A DNA stretch of 34,649 nucleotides from Myxococcales bacterium (GTDB lineage: Bacteria; Myxococcota_A; Polyangia; Palsa-1104; SHYY01), in assembly GCA_009692555.1 (NCBI GenBank), contig SHYY01000050.1, forward strand, positions 1 to 34,649. The letters run 5' to 3'. Of this stretch, positions 6,802 to 15,721 are shown piece after piece. Both the position numbers and the translations under genes were made by a program. Position 1 is the first letter of the stretch; every line of letters begins with the position of its first letter. The notes under the pieces were generated by a model. The model searched no databases, had not been told where the DNA came from, and saw only the letters and a list, made by a program, of their open reading frames with translations.

Positions 6802-7656
6802 CTACGGGCGGTTCCGCGTTGCCCAGAGCTTGAAGTCGATGTCGCACGGGTTGCCGCACTTGGGCGAGCGCGCCCAGGTGGTCTCGAGGCGCCCGCGCAG
6901 GGTGCCGTTCTCGGCGTGCGAGAGCACCCAGCGCTCGGTGAAGAACTTGCCGGGGCAGTCGCGGTCGGGCTCGCGGTTCTCGGCGATGAAGAGGCCGTCC
7001 TCGACGTGGGTCCTGTAGCGGCGCTTCAGGCGGTCGGCGAACATCGACTTCTGATCGGGCGCGATCAGGATGTTGCCCTCGTAGAGCACGATCTGGCGGG
7101 CGCAGCCGTCGTAGAGGTAGTCGCCGTGGAAGGCGTAGCTGCCGGCGTAGGTGGCGGGGGCGTTTGCCGGCATGCCACCGACGGCAAGGCAGTCGTCGAC
7201 GGCGTGGCGGAAGGTCGAGACGAACACCTCCTTGGCGCGCGGCCCGCTGGCGATCACCCAGCCCGCGAAGGCGCCGCTCTGCCGTCCGATATGGACATCC
7301 GGGGGGCGGACCGAGTCGACCGCGGCGGTGAGGTCGAGCCAGTCGGTGACCGCGGACGCCCGCTTCGCCCTCTCCTCGCCGGCCCCGGCGCGATAGACCG
7401 CGCCCCTCGGGTCGGCGGCCTTGAACTCGACCGCGGTCCCCTCTCGCACCACCTCGCCGCGGGCAAACACGCCGTCGCCGCGGGCCGCCTCGGCGCGGGC
7501 TCGTTCGAGGCGCGCGACGCAGAAGTCCTGCCATCCGGAGGAGGGCTTGCGACCGGCGGGCGGCGTGGCATCGGCGCCCGCGCGACCCAGCAAAAGCGCT
7601 GCCAGCAGGCCGACCGAAAGGACACGCACACCGGAACCGGGCAGGACTCGAAGCAT
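6802..7656 (-). CDS. exported protein of unknown function
   Basis: The 284-residue product from ATG 7656 begins MLRVLPGSGVRVLSVGLLAA, a signal peptide with cleavage near residue 30 (AGADA). The mature chain is mixed alpha/beta with scattered aromatic residues. It has paired cysteines late in the protein (DCPGKFF and PKCGNPCDIDF), which may form disulphides in the periplasm. No catalytic motif or known domain was recognised. It lies 40 nt behind the gene at 7697-8038 on the same strand and is probably the last gene of the run that begins with the MYXO-CTERM protein. An ATG 9 nt further upstream would extend the start by three residues; the shorter form keeps a compact n-region. Confidence 0.65.
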   Translation of the reverse strand: MLRVLPGSGVRVLSVGLLAALLLGRAGADATPPAGRKPSSGWQDFCVARLERARAEAARGDGVFARGEVVREGTAVEFKAADPRGAVYRAGAGEERAKRASAVTDWLDLTAAVDSVRPPDVHIGRQSGAFAGWVIASGPRAKEVFVSTFRHAVDDCLAVGGMPANAPATYAGSYAFHGDYLYDGCARQIVLYEGNILIAPDQKSMFADRLKRRYRTHVEDGLFIAENREPDRDCPGKFFTERWVLSHAENGTLRGRLETTWARSPKCGNPCDIDFKLWATRNRP

Positions 7657-7696
7657 GGCCCATTCTACGTTGGAACGGGCGCGCCCTTGCCCCACG

Positions 7697-8038
7697 TCAC
7701 TCGAGCGCCGCGATGCGGAGGATGGTGCCGAACACGTCCCCGGTGGCGGGATCGATCCGCGGGTCGACGAAGATCCGGGTCACCGCGAGGCGGCGCATCG
7801 CCGAGACGCCATCCTCGGACACCAGCTCCTTCGAGGCCACGCCGATCGCCGTCAGCGGGAGCTCGGTCCCGAGCTCGAGGGCGAACTTCTCGGCCGCCTC
7901 GCCAGAGGTGAAGAAGAACCCGTACGGGCGCCGGCACCACATGTCGCTGCCGCTCGCCGTGAGGTAGTAGACGCGGTCGGGCAGAAACGAGACGAAGTCG
8001 GGGAGGTGCGCGGCGCCGTTGTCTCCAGGGTGGGTCAT
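7697..8038 (-). CDS. small conserved-looking protein of unknown function
   Basis: This 113-residue product (from ATG 8038) has no signal peptide or membrane helix. A TTG at 8074 would add a CPTCG sequence; I prefer the ATG because no ribosome-binding site supports the TTG. The chain shows VYYLTASGSDMWCRRPYGF near 22-40 and a C-terminal RIFVDPRIDPATGDVFG segment. It is 66 nt downstream of the MYXO-CTERM protein gene and 40 nt upstream of the exported protein gene, all on the minus strand, so one transcript is likely. The family was not recognised. Confidence 0.55.
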   Translation of the reverse strand: MTHPGDNGAAHLPDFVSFLPDRVYYLTASGSDMWCRRPYGFFFTSGEAAEKFALELGTELPLTAIGVASKELVSEDGVSAMRRLAVTRIFVDPRIDPATGDVFGTILRIAALE

Positions 8039-8104
8039 GGCGCCATCATCGCCACAAGTCGGACAACGGTTCAAGCGGGCCAGTCCAGGTTCTGTCCAGG
8101 TTCG

Positions 8105-11100
8105 TCAGCCCCGCGTCCTGCGCCGGGCGCCCCACGCCGCCAGCGCCAGCAGCGCGAGCGCCGCCCAGGGCATCCGCGAAGGGGGCCCACCGACGGTGCA
8201 GTCGCAGCCGTGATCGCTCAGCGGCGGGTTGATCTGCTCGCCGCCCGGATCCTGGATTCCCTTCACGCGCACGCCGCGGGTGAGGGTCTCGATCGAGGCG
8301 CCCGCGGGCCCGATGGCGCGCACCGCCTGCTGATAGGCGCCGCCGGCGCGGAGGGGCAATCCGCCGATCGTGGCGTGCGTCCCGGTGCCGCAATCGACGA
8401 ACTCCGGATTCGTGATCACCGTCCCCGAAGCGGTCATCACCGCGCACTCGTAGCGGAGCGCACCCGGCACCGCGGCCCAGGCGAGGTAGAGCGCGTCGGA
8501 GGTCTCGATGATCTCCACCTGCTCGTCGGGGCGGCCGTGCACCGGATCGACATCGCGCGCCCACGCCGGCGCGGGGAACACCTCCTGGTCGATCCCGTAG
8601 GCGTAGCCGTCGGCGGCGGTGACCACGATCTGGTCCTGGCCGCTTCCGCGCACGTCGGCGAGGATCGGCTGTCCGACGGCGGCGTGCAGATCGAGCGTCC
8701 AGATCAGCGCGCCGGTGCAGGCGTCGATGGTGTACAGCCAGCCGTCGGTGGAGCCGACCAGGAACGCGGGCGTGCCCGGGGCGCGGAGCGACTGCGTGGC
8801 GGTCACGTTGCCGAGGCGACCGGGGCGCTTTCCGGCCGCGCGCGCCGCCGCCGCCGTCGCGAAGACTGCGCCCTCGGCCAGCACCACGCCCGGGGAGCCG
8901 GCGCTGCCGTTCAAGGTCTTCCCCGTCACTGCGTCGAGGACGAAGAGGCGCGGCTGGCGCTCCTCGGTGCCGGCGTAGTGCAACTTCGCCCCGCAGCGCG
9001 CCACGGCCGCGAAGTGGAACAGCGACGCGGGTGTCCCGAGATCGGTGTTGGTCCACAGCGGCGTGAAGTCGGTGCGAAACGCGTGCGGCGTGCCCAGCTG
9101 CCCGCTGCTGAGCAGCTCGGGCTTCCCGTCACCGTCGGTGTCGGCGGCGATCGCCAGGTAGGCGAAGTTGGCGTTCACGAGGTGGCCGGGCAGGACGTTG
9201 CCGGTCCGGCCATTGAGCGCCACCAGGCCGGAGCAGGCGCCCGAGACCACGTCGAGCACGCCGTCCCCGTCGAGGTCGGCGAGCGAGGTGCTGTCGGTGC
9301 CGCAAGCCGGCGGGAAGTCGAGGCCCTTCGCCCACGCCGGGGCGCCGGTCTGTGCGTTCAGCGCGCGCGTCTCGGTGACGTTGGCGACGAAGTTGATCAC
9401 CTGGTAGATGAGATCGCTCCTCCCGTCGCCGGTGAGGTCGGCGCCGAGGACGTCGAAGTGCGGCACGTGCAGGCGGCTCTCGGCGGGCGCGACCTGGAAC
9501 CGCCGCACCTCCTGGCCGGTCGCCGCGTCGAGCACGGTGAGCGCGTTGCCCCGCCAGCCGACGATCTCCGGAGTCGGCCCGCCGAGAACATCGATCGCCG
9601 AAGGCTGCGTCACGTCGGGCAGGGCCCAGAGCACCCTCGCCGCGGTCACCAGCGTCGCCGCGTTGACGTCGAGGGCGTGGAGGAAGCCGCGGCTGTCGGG
9701 CACGATCACCGGCGTGCCGATCTCCCCACCCAGCGACGGGGCGATCGGGATGCGGCCGCGCCCGATCGGTCCGCTGTAGAAGCCGCCGAGCTTCACCCCG
9801 CGGTCGGGGAATGCGCCGGTGTCGAGGTTCTCCGGCACCAGGCCATCCCGCCGCGCCAGCGTGGTCAGGAAGCCGCTCGATCGCGCCGCCGCGAGGCGCG
9901 CGCCGCCGTCGAGCGAGAACAGCGCGAGGAGGGTCTCCCCGTCGGGGCGAACGTCGTAGGCGCCCCGGCAGCGCGCCCCGCCGACGTTCTGGCCGGTCTG
10001 GTAGGCGGCGAGCGTGGCCGGACGCTCGGCCGCGTCGAGCTCGAGCAGGATCAGCTCGGGGACCGAGCTCCCGCAGGCATCAGCGATCAGCACCCGGTCC
10101 GCCGAGGAGCGGAGGAGCGCTATCCCGGGATCGGGGAGCAGCACCGCGCGGGTGTGGGCGAAGGTCCACAGCTGGTTCAGGCTCCCGTCGACGATCGTGA
10201 ACGCGGTGAGCCCGGCGACGCCGGAGGTGAGGATCCCGATGTTCTCCATCCCCGGCGATCCGGGTGGCGAGGCCGTCCCGGCGCCGAGGCGGATCAGTCC
10301 GACCAGCTCGCCCGCGCCCTCGCGCCGGAGCTCCTCGATCCCGGTGCGCGCGTCGTACACCACCAGCGACCATCGCTTGGTCGTTGCGCTGTAGAACGAG
10401 GTGGTGATCTCCAGCTTGCCATCCCCGTCGACGTCGGCGAGCGAGTCATCGGCGAAGCCGTGGCGATCGACAGCCGGATCGCCCGCGGCGTGCTCCCACC
10501 ACTTCGCGAACACCAGCTTGCCGGCGACGCTCTTCCAGCCGGCGACGATCACCCGCCGCCCGTGGACGCCCGGCGATGCGGGATTGTCGAGGAACAGGAC
10601 GATCTCGTTCCGCCCATCGCCGTCGAGGTCGGCCACGTCGGCCACCGGCACCTGCCACGGGAAGGCGCCCAGCTCGTCGCTCGAGAACTTGAGCGAACCG
10701 TCGACGGTGCTGAAGACGTGCACGCGCGAACGGCCGAAGCTGACCAGATCGATCCGGCCGTCCCCGTCGAGATCGGCGAGGATGTCGAAGAAGCCGCAGC
10801 GCACCTCGGGCGTGGTGGCGCGGGTCTCGAAGAGCCGGCGGGGTTTGGCGAGGGTGGCGCCGCCGCCGCGAAACGTAAAAGCCACGCTTCCGCGATCATC
10901 ATCATTTCCTCCGGATCCGCAGAAACCGGCCGGGACATAGATATCGGGGAATCCATCCCCATCGAGATCGGCCACCCGCACCGCGCCGATCGTGCCGAGC
11001 GGGTAGCGGGCACCGTTCCAGTCGAAGCTCTCCCACTCGATCGCACCGCTCCGACCGGCGAGCAGGAACACGCGGTCGATCGAGCGGACCAGGAGATCGA

Positions 11101-11443
11101 TCTGCCCATCGCCGTCGAAGTCGCGCACGTCGACCAGCTCCGCCGCTTCGATCAGGGGCGACTCCCACACCTTCGAGTCGTTTTCGTGGCGGGCGACCAC
11201 GCGGCCCCCGGTGACGATCAGCAGCTCCGAGCTGCCGTCGTGGTCGAGATCGAACGCGCGCAGCCCTCCCGGGCCGATGGTGCCGCCGAGGTAGCGCCGC
11301 CAGCGCGTCACCGGCTTGCTGATCTGCGACGTGCCGGTCGCGAGGGCGGTGCGGCCGGGATCGTGGCCGAACATCGGCCAGTCGGCAGCTGCGGTGCCGC
11401 CGCCCAGCAGGGCGAGGGAGACCGCGACGAGCGCCTTCTTCAT
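8105..11443 (-). CDS. large secreted VCBS/FG-GAP beta-propeller protein with MYXO-CTERM tail
   Basis: The 1112-residue protein starts MKKALVAVSLALLGGGTAAA (signal peptide). Calcium-binding DxDxDG loops of FG-GAP/VCBS repeats recur through the chain; nine are visible, for example DFDGDGQID, DLDGDGFPD, DVDGDGKLE and DTDGDGKPE. These point to one or more seven-bladed propellers, with blades alternating with PQQ-like segments (TLVTAARVLWALPD, GALIWTLDL). A fibronectin-like stretch near the end precedes the tail DHGCDCTVGG, a 16-residue hydrophobic helix and ARRRTRG. That Cys-hydrophobic-Arg arrangement is the MYXO-CTERM sorting signal, predicting surface anchoring through the cysteine by myxosortase. 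ATG 11443 is preceded by a GGGAGAGGG ribosome-binding site. It heads a three-gene minus run and is divergent from the AgmX-like gene (208-nt gap without a clear promoter). Adhesion or matrix binding is inferred only. Confidence 0.85.
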   Translation of the reverse strand: MKKALVAVSLALLGGGTAAADWPMFGHDPGRTALATGTSQISKPVTRWRRYLGGTIGPGGLRAFDLDHDGSSELLIVTGGRVVARHENDSKVWESPLIEAAELVDVRDFDGDGQIDLLVRSIDRVFLLAGRSGAIEWESFDWNGARYPLGTIGAVRVADLDGDGFPDIYVPAGFCGSGGNDDDRGSVAFTFRGGGATLAKPRRLFETRATTPEVRCGFFDILADLDGDGRIDLVSFGRSRVHVFSTVDGSLKFSSDELGAFPWQVPVADVADLDGDGRNEIVLFLDNPASPGVHGRRVIVAGWKSVAGKLVFAKWWEHAAGDPAVDRHGFADDSLADVDGDGKLEITTSFYSATTKRWSLVVYDARTGIEELRREGAGELVGLIRLGAGTASPPGSPGMENIGILTSGVAGLTAFTIVDGSLNQLWTFAHTRAVLLPDPGIALLRSSADRVLIADACGSSVPELILLELDAAERPATLAAYQTGQNVGGARCRGAYDVRPDGETLLALFSLDGGARLAAARSSGFLTTLARRDGLVPENLDTGAFPDRGVKLGGFYSGPIGRGRIPIAPSLGGEIGTPVIVPDSRGFLHALDVNAATLVTAARVLWALPDVTQPSAIDVLGGPTPEIVGWRGNALTVLDAATGQEVRRFQVAPAESRLHVPHFDVLGADLTGDGRSDLIYQVINFVANVTETRALNAQTGAPAWAKGLDFPPACGTDSTSLADLDGDGVLDVVSGACSGLVALNGRTGNVLPGHLVNANFAYLAIAADTDGDGKPELLSSGQLGTPHAFRTDFTPLWTNTDLGTPASLFHFAAVARCGAKLHYAGTEERQPRLFVLDAVTGKTLNGSAGSPGVVLAEGAVFATAAAARAAGKRPGRLGNVTATQSLRAPGTPAFLVGSTDGWLYTIDACTGALIWTLDLHAAVGQPILADVRGSGQDQIVVTAADGYAYGIDQEVFPAPAWARDVDPVHGRPDEQVEIIETSDALYLAWAAVPGALRYECAVMTASGTVITNPEFVDCGTGTHATIGGLPLRAGGAYQQAVRAIGPAGASIETLTRGVRVKGIQDPGGEQINPPLSDHGCDCTVGGPPSRMPWAALALLALAAWGARRRTRG

Positions 11444-11651
11444 GGTGTCCCTCTCCCGTCGAACGAAGTGTGGCTGCGGCTCGGCCGCTACGTGCTCGGC
11501 AAGTAAGGTGCCGAGGAGCCGGGGAACGTTCACCTCGGATGGAATAATACCGGGAACCGGCTCGTGCGTGACGTGTCCAATCGTCCGTCCCGTTGATCCT
11601 GCGCAGGGCGCCCACGCTCCGCGCGCAAACGCTCACACCTGGAGGAAATCC

Positions 11652-13211
11652 ATGCCGACGCGAGCCGGTGATCGCTACACCTCTGCCCCGACCCTCGGGC
11701 CCCGCATGCGCGAGGCGATCGAGGACCGCAGCCGCCGCGCGATCGAGGTGGTGACGCTGTTCGAGGACACGATCCTCGACGTGCGCCACCTCGTGGAACC
11801 GGCGCACGCCCACGCGCCGGATGACCCGTTCACGATCGGGCCCGACCCCGCGGCGACGATCAACGTGCCGGGCGGGGCGCTCCCGATTACGCGCTTCCCG
11901 CTGGTTCGCTGGAGCGGCGGCGACCCCGAGATCAGCTTCACCCCGTCGATGGGCGGCGACGTCACCACCGACGGGCGAGAGCGGGTGCTGGCCGATCTGG
12001 TGGCGGAGGGGCGCGCGACCCCCTGCCGCGAAGTCGCCGGAGCCTTCACGCTGGCGCTCGACGTCGGGATGCTCGCCCGGGTGATCCTCGGCGACGCCAC
12101 CTTTCTCGTGCGCGCGGTGCCGGCGCCGCGCCGCCACAAGGTGCCGCTCCGGCTCGACTCGCAGGCGCTGGTGTCGCTCGGGATCGCCGTCTCGGCGTGC
12201 TCGCTCTTCCTGGCGCTGGTGTTCAGCCTGCCGCCCGATGCCCACTCGCTCTCCCTCGACCCCACCCTCGGCGCGCAGCGGATGGGACACTTCATCCTGA
12301 AGCCGCCGGAGGAGAAGCCACAGGATGACGAGCTGCCGAAGTGGCTGGCGAAGAAGCCCGACAGCGACGGTGGAGGCAAGGGGCGGCGGGCCGCCGGCCC
12401 CGAGGGCAAGCTGGGCAACCCGAAGTCAAACAGCAGGAGCGGACTGTTCGTGATCAAGGGGCCGAAGAGCAACCCCGACCCGCAGCTCGCCCGCGTGCTC
12501 GCCGAGGAGCGCGCCCGGAGCATCGGCCTGGTCGGCATCCTGCGCCAGGAGTCGCGGGAGCAGGGCTCGCCCTTCGCGTCGATCTTCGCGCCTGACTCGG
12601 CGCTCGGCGACGGAGCGGAGACGGTTCTCGGCGGGCTGATCGGGACTCAGGTGGCGGACGCCTTCGGCTGTCCCGGTTGCATGGGAATGACCGGCACGCT
12701 GCGCGGCGGTGGCGGGACCGGCTCGGGGACGATCGGCCTTGGCGATCTGGGGAGGATCGGGCCCGGCGGTGGCGGCGGTCCGAAGATCGGCTGGGGACGC
12801 GGTCCGAAGGGGCTCGCTCCCGGCGATCATCGCCCCGGGGGGCCCGACGATGAAGGAAAGGGGATCGTCACCGTGCGCGGCAATGCGCTGCCGAAGGAGA
12901 TCATTCGCCGGGTGATCCGGCGCCACATCAACGAGGTCCGCTTCTGCTACGAGAAGGAGCTGGCGAAGCGACCGTCGCTGGCGGGGCGCGTGACCGTCCA
13001 GTTCGCGATTGCCGGGATGGGCCAGGTGATCAGCTCGACGGTGCAGCAGTCGACGCTCAACAGCCCGCCGGTCGAGACCTGCATCACCGGGGCGGTCCGG
13101 CGGTGGGAGTTCCCGCGGCCCGAGGGCGGCGGGCTCGTGATGGTGTCGTATCCCTTCGTGCTGCACGCGGTCGGGGCGGAGCAGGAGCCTACTTCGCCGG
13201 CTCGTCGATGA
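11652..13211 (+). CDS. AgmX/PglI (GltJ-type) C-terminal domain protein
   Basis: The 519-residue protein has a cytoplasmic N-terminal part of about 170 residues (an FHA-like pattern around FTIGPDP and ITRFPLVRW), one membrane helix near 174-195 and a long periplasmic Lys/Pro then Gly-rich region (Gly runs at about 346-400, including CPGC). It ends in a TonB-like AgmX/PglI domain near 410-505: IIRRVIRRHINEVRFCYEKE, then RVTVQFAIAGMGQV and PVETCITGAVRRWEFPRP. The two cysteines in that domain are a family hallmark. AgmX/GltJ proteins take part in the myxobacterial gliding and envelope-transport machinery; other family members are uncharacterised. ATG 11652 has GGAGG 6 nt upstream. The 3' end overlaps the convergent ASPIC/UnbV gene by 23 nt. 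Domain identity is good; the exact role is not. Confidence 0.85.
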   Translation: MPTRAGDRYTSAPTLGPRMREAIEDRSRRAIEVVTLFEDTILDVRHLVEPAHAHAPDDPFTIGPDPAATINVPGGALPITRFPLVRWSGGDPEISFTPSMGGDVTTDGRERVLADLVAEGRATPCREVAGAFTLALDVGMLARVILGDATFLVRAVPAPRRHKVPLRLDSQALVSLGIAVSACSLFLALVFSLPPDAHSLSLDPTLGAQRMGHFILKPPEEKPQDDELPKWLAKKPDSDGGGKGRRAAGPEGKLGNPKSNSRSGLFVIKGPKSNPDPQLARVLAEERARSIGLVGILRQESREQGSPFASIFAPDSALGDGAETVLGGLIGTQVADAFGCPGCMGMTGTLRGGGGTGSGTIGLGDLGRIGPGGGGGPKIGWGRGPKGLAPGDHRPGGPDDEGKGIVTVRGNALPKEIIRRVIRRHINEVRFCYEKELAKRPSLAGRVTVQFAIAGMGQVISSTVQQSTLNSPPVETCITGAVRRWEFPRPEGGGLVMVSYPFVLHAVGAEQEPTSPARR

Positions 13212-14754
13212 TCAGGAGGCGGCCGGGGCCGGCCACCAGGGCGGTGCTGGTGCGACCCGAAGGCCAGGCGACGTGCACGTTGGAACCCGGGCGGAAGGCG
13301 AAATCGAGGACGCGCTCCGACTGGCCGTGGACATCGCCACCGGCGTACAGGCTGCGAATCTGATCGCCATGGGTCACCAGCGCGAAGTCGGCGTCGGGCC
13401 CCGAGGCGGTGCCGCGCAGGCGAACCCGCAGCGACGGGGGGCCGACGCTGTCATTGCGAAAAAGCCGGAAGCGGTCGACGAACGGGCAGGCCAGGAGATC
13501 GTCGTCGCCGTCGCCGTCAAGGTCGCCGGTGAGAAGAGCGCGGCCGAAGGTGGGGACGCCATCGTGCAGGAACTCGGCGTCGTGTGCGGTCGGACGGAAG
13601 CCGCCGCTGCCATCGTTCTCCAGCAGGCGCGTGCCCTGCCGCTTCTCCGCCTGGCACTCGTCCTCCAGCGGACAGACGCGGGCGCCCTGGACCAGCAGGT
13701 CGAGATCACCGTCGCGGTCGAGGTCGGCGAGGCGGGCGCCCCAGTAGACCCACGGCAGCCCACCGTCGGTGCGGAGCGAGACCCCGCGCGCGGCGGCCTC
13801 GTCGACGAAGCGCTCCCCGCGGCGAACGAACAGCCGGGCGACCCCGAAGTCGGTGGTGAAGAGATCGAGCGCGCCGTCCCCGTCGACGTCGCCTACCGCG
13901 CCGCCCATCGAGGAGTGACGGCCGGCCAACCCGAGCGCCAGGGTGCGGTCGACGCCGCCTTCGATCGCGCGGTCGCCGACGGTGCCGGGGAGGCCGGCGG
14001 CGTCGGTGGGGTTGGTGAAGGTGTCGTTGAGATCGACCAGCGTCAGCGGCGAGTTCGGGGCGACCGCCGCGGGCTGGGCGAAGGCGACCGCGGTCCAGGT
14101 GAAGCCGCCGCGCCCGCCGCCGTGCTGGGCCAGGCCGCCGCTGAATCCCAGCGCGCCATCGCCGCGGAGGAGAAGGTTCGCCGGATCGAAGCCGGGCTCC
14201 TCGGCGCGGCGGGGATCGCCCATCACCGCGAGGTACAGATCGGCGCGGCCATCGCGATCGAGATCGGCCACCAGCACCGACGGTGCGAAGTAGGGCGCGA
14301 GCGACGTGATCCCGGCCGGCGCGCGCGCGTCGACGAGGGTGCCGGCGCGATTCTCGAGCAGCCAGAGCTGGCCGTCGGAACCGGTCAGGACGAGGTCGGG
14401 GTCCCGGTCGCCATCGAGATCGCCGGTCGCGACGGCGAGGGCGGGCTTGCCGGCGAGCGCGCCCTGCGGGAGCGCATGGAAGCGCAGATCGCCGTCGTTG
14501 TGGAGCAGCACGGGCAGGCGGCCGCCGAGGAGGAGGTCGAGTCGCCCGTCGCCGTCGAAGTCGGCCAGCGCGGCCCCGGTGCCGCGGCCAAGGCCGATCC
14601 GATCGAGCTCGCCCCACACCGTATGCGCATAGTCACCGACGGTGGAGGAGGTGATCTCCGTGAAGTGGATACCGGGCGAGAGCGGCGGATCGGGCGCGCG
14701 GCAGCCCGCGAGGGCAGAGGCGAGAACAAGGAGTGTTCGCAGGCGGACGCTCAT
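13189..14754 (-). CDS. VCBS-repeat lipoprotein with ASPIC/UnbV domain (CRTAC1-like)
   Basis: The 521-residue product has a signal with lipobox ALAGC (Cys18). The body has at least six calcium-binding propeller loops (DFDGDGRLD, DLDGDRDPD, DLDRDGRAD, DVDGDGALD, DLDRDGDLD, DLDGDGDDD). The last 90 residues match the ASPIC/UnbV domain seen at the end of CRTAC1-type proteins: LRVRLRGT, DQIRSLYAGGDVHGQSE and VHVAWPSGRTS. Such proteins are extracellular or outer-membrane; function in bacteria is mostly unknown. ATG 14754 is chosen because it places the signal at the terminus. The stop lies inside the 3' end of the convergent AgmX-like gene. Together with the MYXO-CTERM protein it makes a local cluster of propeller surface proteins. 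Confidence 0.85.
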   Translation of the reverse strand: MSVRLRTLLVLASALAGCRAPDPPLSPGIHFTEITSSTVGDYAHTVWGELDRIGLGRGTGAALADFDGDGRLDLLLGGRLPVLLHNDGDLRFHALPQGALAGKPALAVATGDLDGDRDPDLVLTGSDGQLWLLENRAGTLVDARAPAGITSLAPYFAPSVLVADLDRDGRADLYLAVMGDPRRAEEPGFDPANLLLRGDGALGFSGGLAQHGGGRGGFTWTAVAFAQPAAVAPNSPLTLVDLNDTFTNPTDAAGLPGTVGDRAIEGGVDRTLALGLAGRHSSMGGAVGDVDGDGALDLFTTDFGVARLFVRRGERFVDEAAARGVSLRTDGGLPWVYWGARLADLDRDGDLDLLVQGARVCPLEDECQAEKRQGTRLLENDGSGGFRPTAHDAEFLHDGVPTFGRALLTGDLDGDGDDDLLACPFVDRFRLFRNDSVGPPSLRVRLRGTASGPDADFALVTHGDQIRSLYAGGDVHGQSERVLDFAFRPGSNVHVAWPSGRTSTALVAGPGRLLIIDEPAK

Positions 14755-14829
14755 CCGATCGGTGCGTCCATCGGCTCGATCGTAGTCGCCAGAAAGAGGG
14801 CGATCAAGGAGCGTGATACGTTCCACGGC

Positions 14830-15624
14830 TTGGGCGACAAGGCGAGCCGGGGCGGCGTGATCCTGCTGCTCCTCGCGGCATCACTGCTGTCCTCGGGGTG
14901 CGCTGGGATGCTCAGCCGGGCGACGACGCCGATGCCGCCGGGCCACCCGAGGGCGGCGCCCTGGGAGCTCACTCGCGAGCTCCTGCTCCGCGAGGAGAGC
15001 GATCGGATCCTGATTGTCGTGGATTGGGTCCAGGGCGCACCGGCCGATTCTGCGGCGCTCGATCACCTGGCGAGCGTCGCGGCGCGCTACGGCCAGCGGC
15101 CGGCGTCCTGGGTGCGCGCGGGTGAAGCGGGAGAGGCGGGAACGCAGCGAGGAATCCACGAGGCGTCGATGTGCCCGGCGCTGATGGATCCGCGAACCAG
15201 CTACGTGTTCGTGCGCTACGTCGGGGATCAGCTCGACCACTTCGGACAGGCCTGGACGCGTCGGATCTACTGTGCGGGCCGGCCGCGGGACGTTCATTTC
15301 ATCGACATCAACCAGGACGTCCACCACCGCCTGCGCTTTCTCTGGCTGACCGAGCGCCACCTCGAGCAGCAGACGCTGGTCCACGAGTACGGGCACCTGC
15401 TCGGCCTCTCGAGCAACCCCGAGCACACCTTCTACGCGGGCTACCCCTCGTTCGCGGGCGGCCCGCACTGCGTCCGGCCCGACTGCCCGGTCACCCTTCC
15501 CTCGGCGCGGTCGATCGTCTACGGCCTCTATCGCACCGGCCTGACGTTCCGCTACCTCGACGACTACTGCGAACGCTGCCGCCAGGACATCGAGGAGGCG
15601 CGACGCTTCTGGCGCAAGCAGTGA
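14830..15624 (+). CDS. archaemetzincin/matrixin-like zinc metalloprotease lipoprotein
   Basis: From TTG 14830 the product is 264 residues with a charged start, a Leu-rich core and lipobox LLSSGC (Cys24); GTG 14857 is an alternative start that keeps the core. The catalytic motif is VHEYGHLLGLSS, with His185, Glu186 and His189, and His199 as a possible third ligand. Downstream, GPHCVRPDCPV (Cys214, Cys219) and YCERCRQDIEEAR (Cys247, Cys250) resemble the four-cysteine structural zinc site that follows the active site in archaemetzincins. The third ligand is 14 residues after the first His instead of 10 as in classical metzincins. An outer-membrane lipoprotein location is predicted. It is divergent from the ASPIC/UnbV lipoprotein gene by 75 nt. 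Peptidase activity is inferred from the motif; the substrate is unknown. Confidence 0.7.
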   Translation: MGDKASRGGVILLLLAASLLSSGCAGMLSRATTPMPPGHPRAAPWELTRELLLREESDRILIVVDWVQGAPADSAALDHLASVAARYGQRPASWVRAGEAGEAGTQRGIHEASMCPALMDPRTSYVFVRYVGDQLDHFGQAWTRRIYCAGRPRDVHFIDINQDVHHRLRFLWLTERHLEQQTLVHEYGHLLGLSSNPEHTFYAGYPSFAGGPHCVRPDCPVTLPSARSIVYGLYRTGLTFRYLDDYCERCRQDIEEARRFWRKQ

Positions 15625-15721
15625 AAGGAACCGGAACTGGAACCAGCCATCCCAGGGCCCGCTTTACCTCGGCCTTCCCCGCCGCTAGGATCCTCCCTCT
15701 ACCCGCCCCAAGGAGGCCCCC

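Noticed and set aside
6798..6810. CGCCC-TAC-GGGCG hairpin as a terminator between convergent genes.
   Set aside because: It is short, has no T-run and lies partly within the stop codon of the minus-strand gene.
7421..11506. A 1361-codon open frame on the plus strand.
   Set aside because: It lies opposite the VCBS/MYXO-CTERM gene, which has a signal peptide, domain repeats and a ribosome-binding site. The plus frame is rich in Arg, Gly, Val and His with no domain, typical of the antisense of a high-GC gene.
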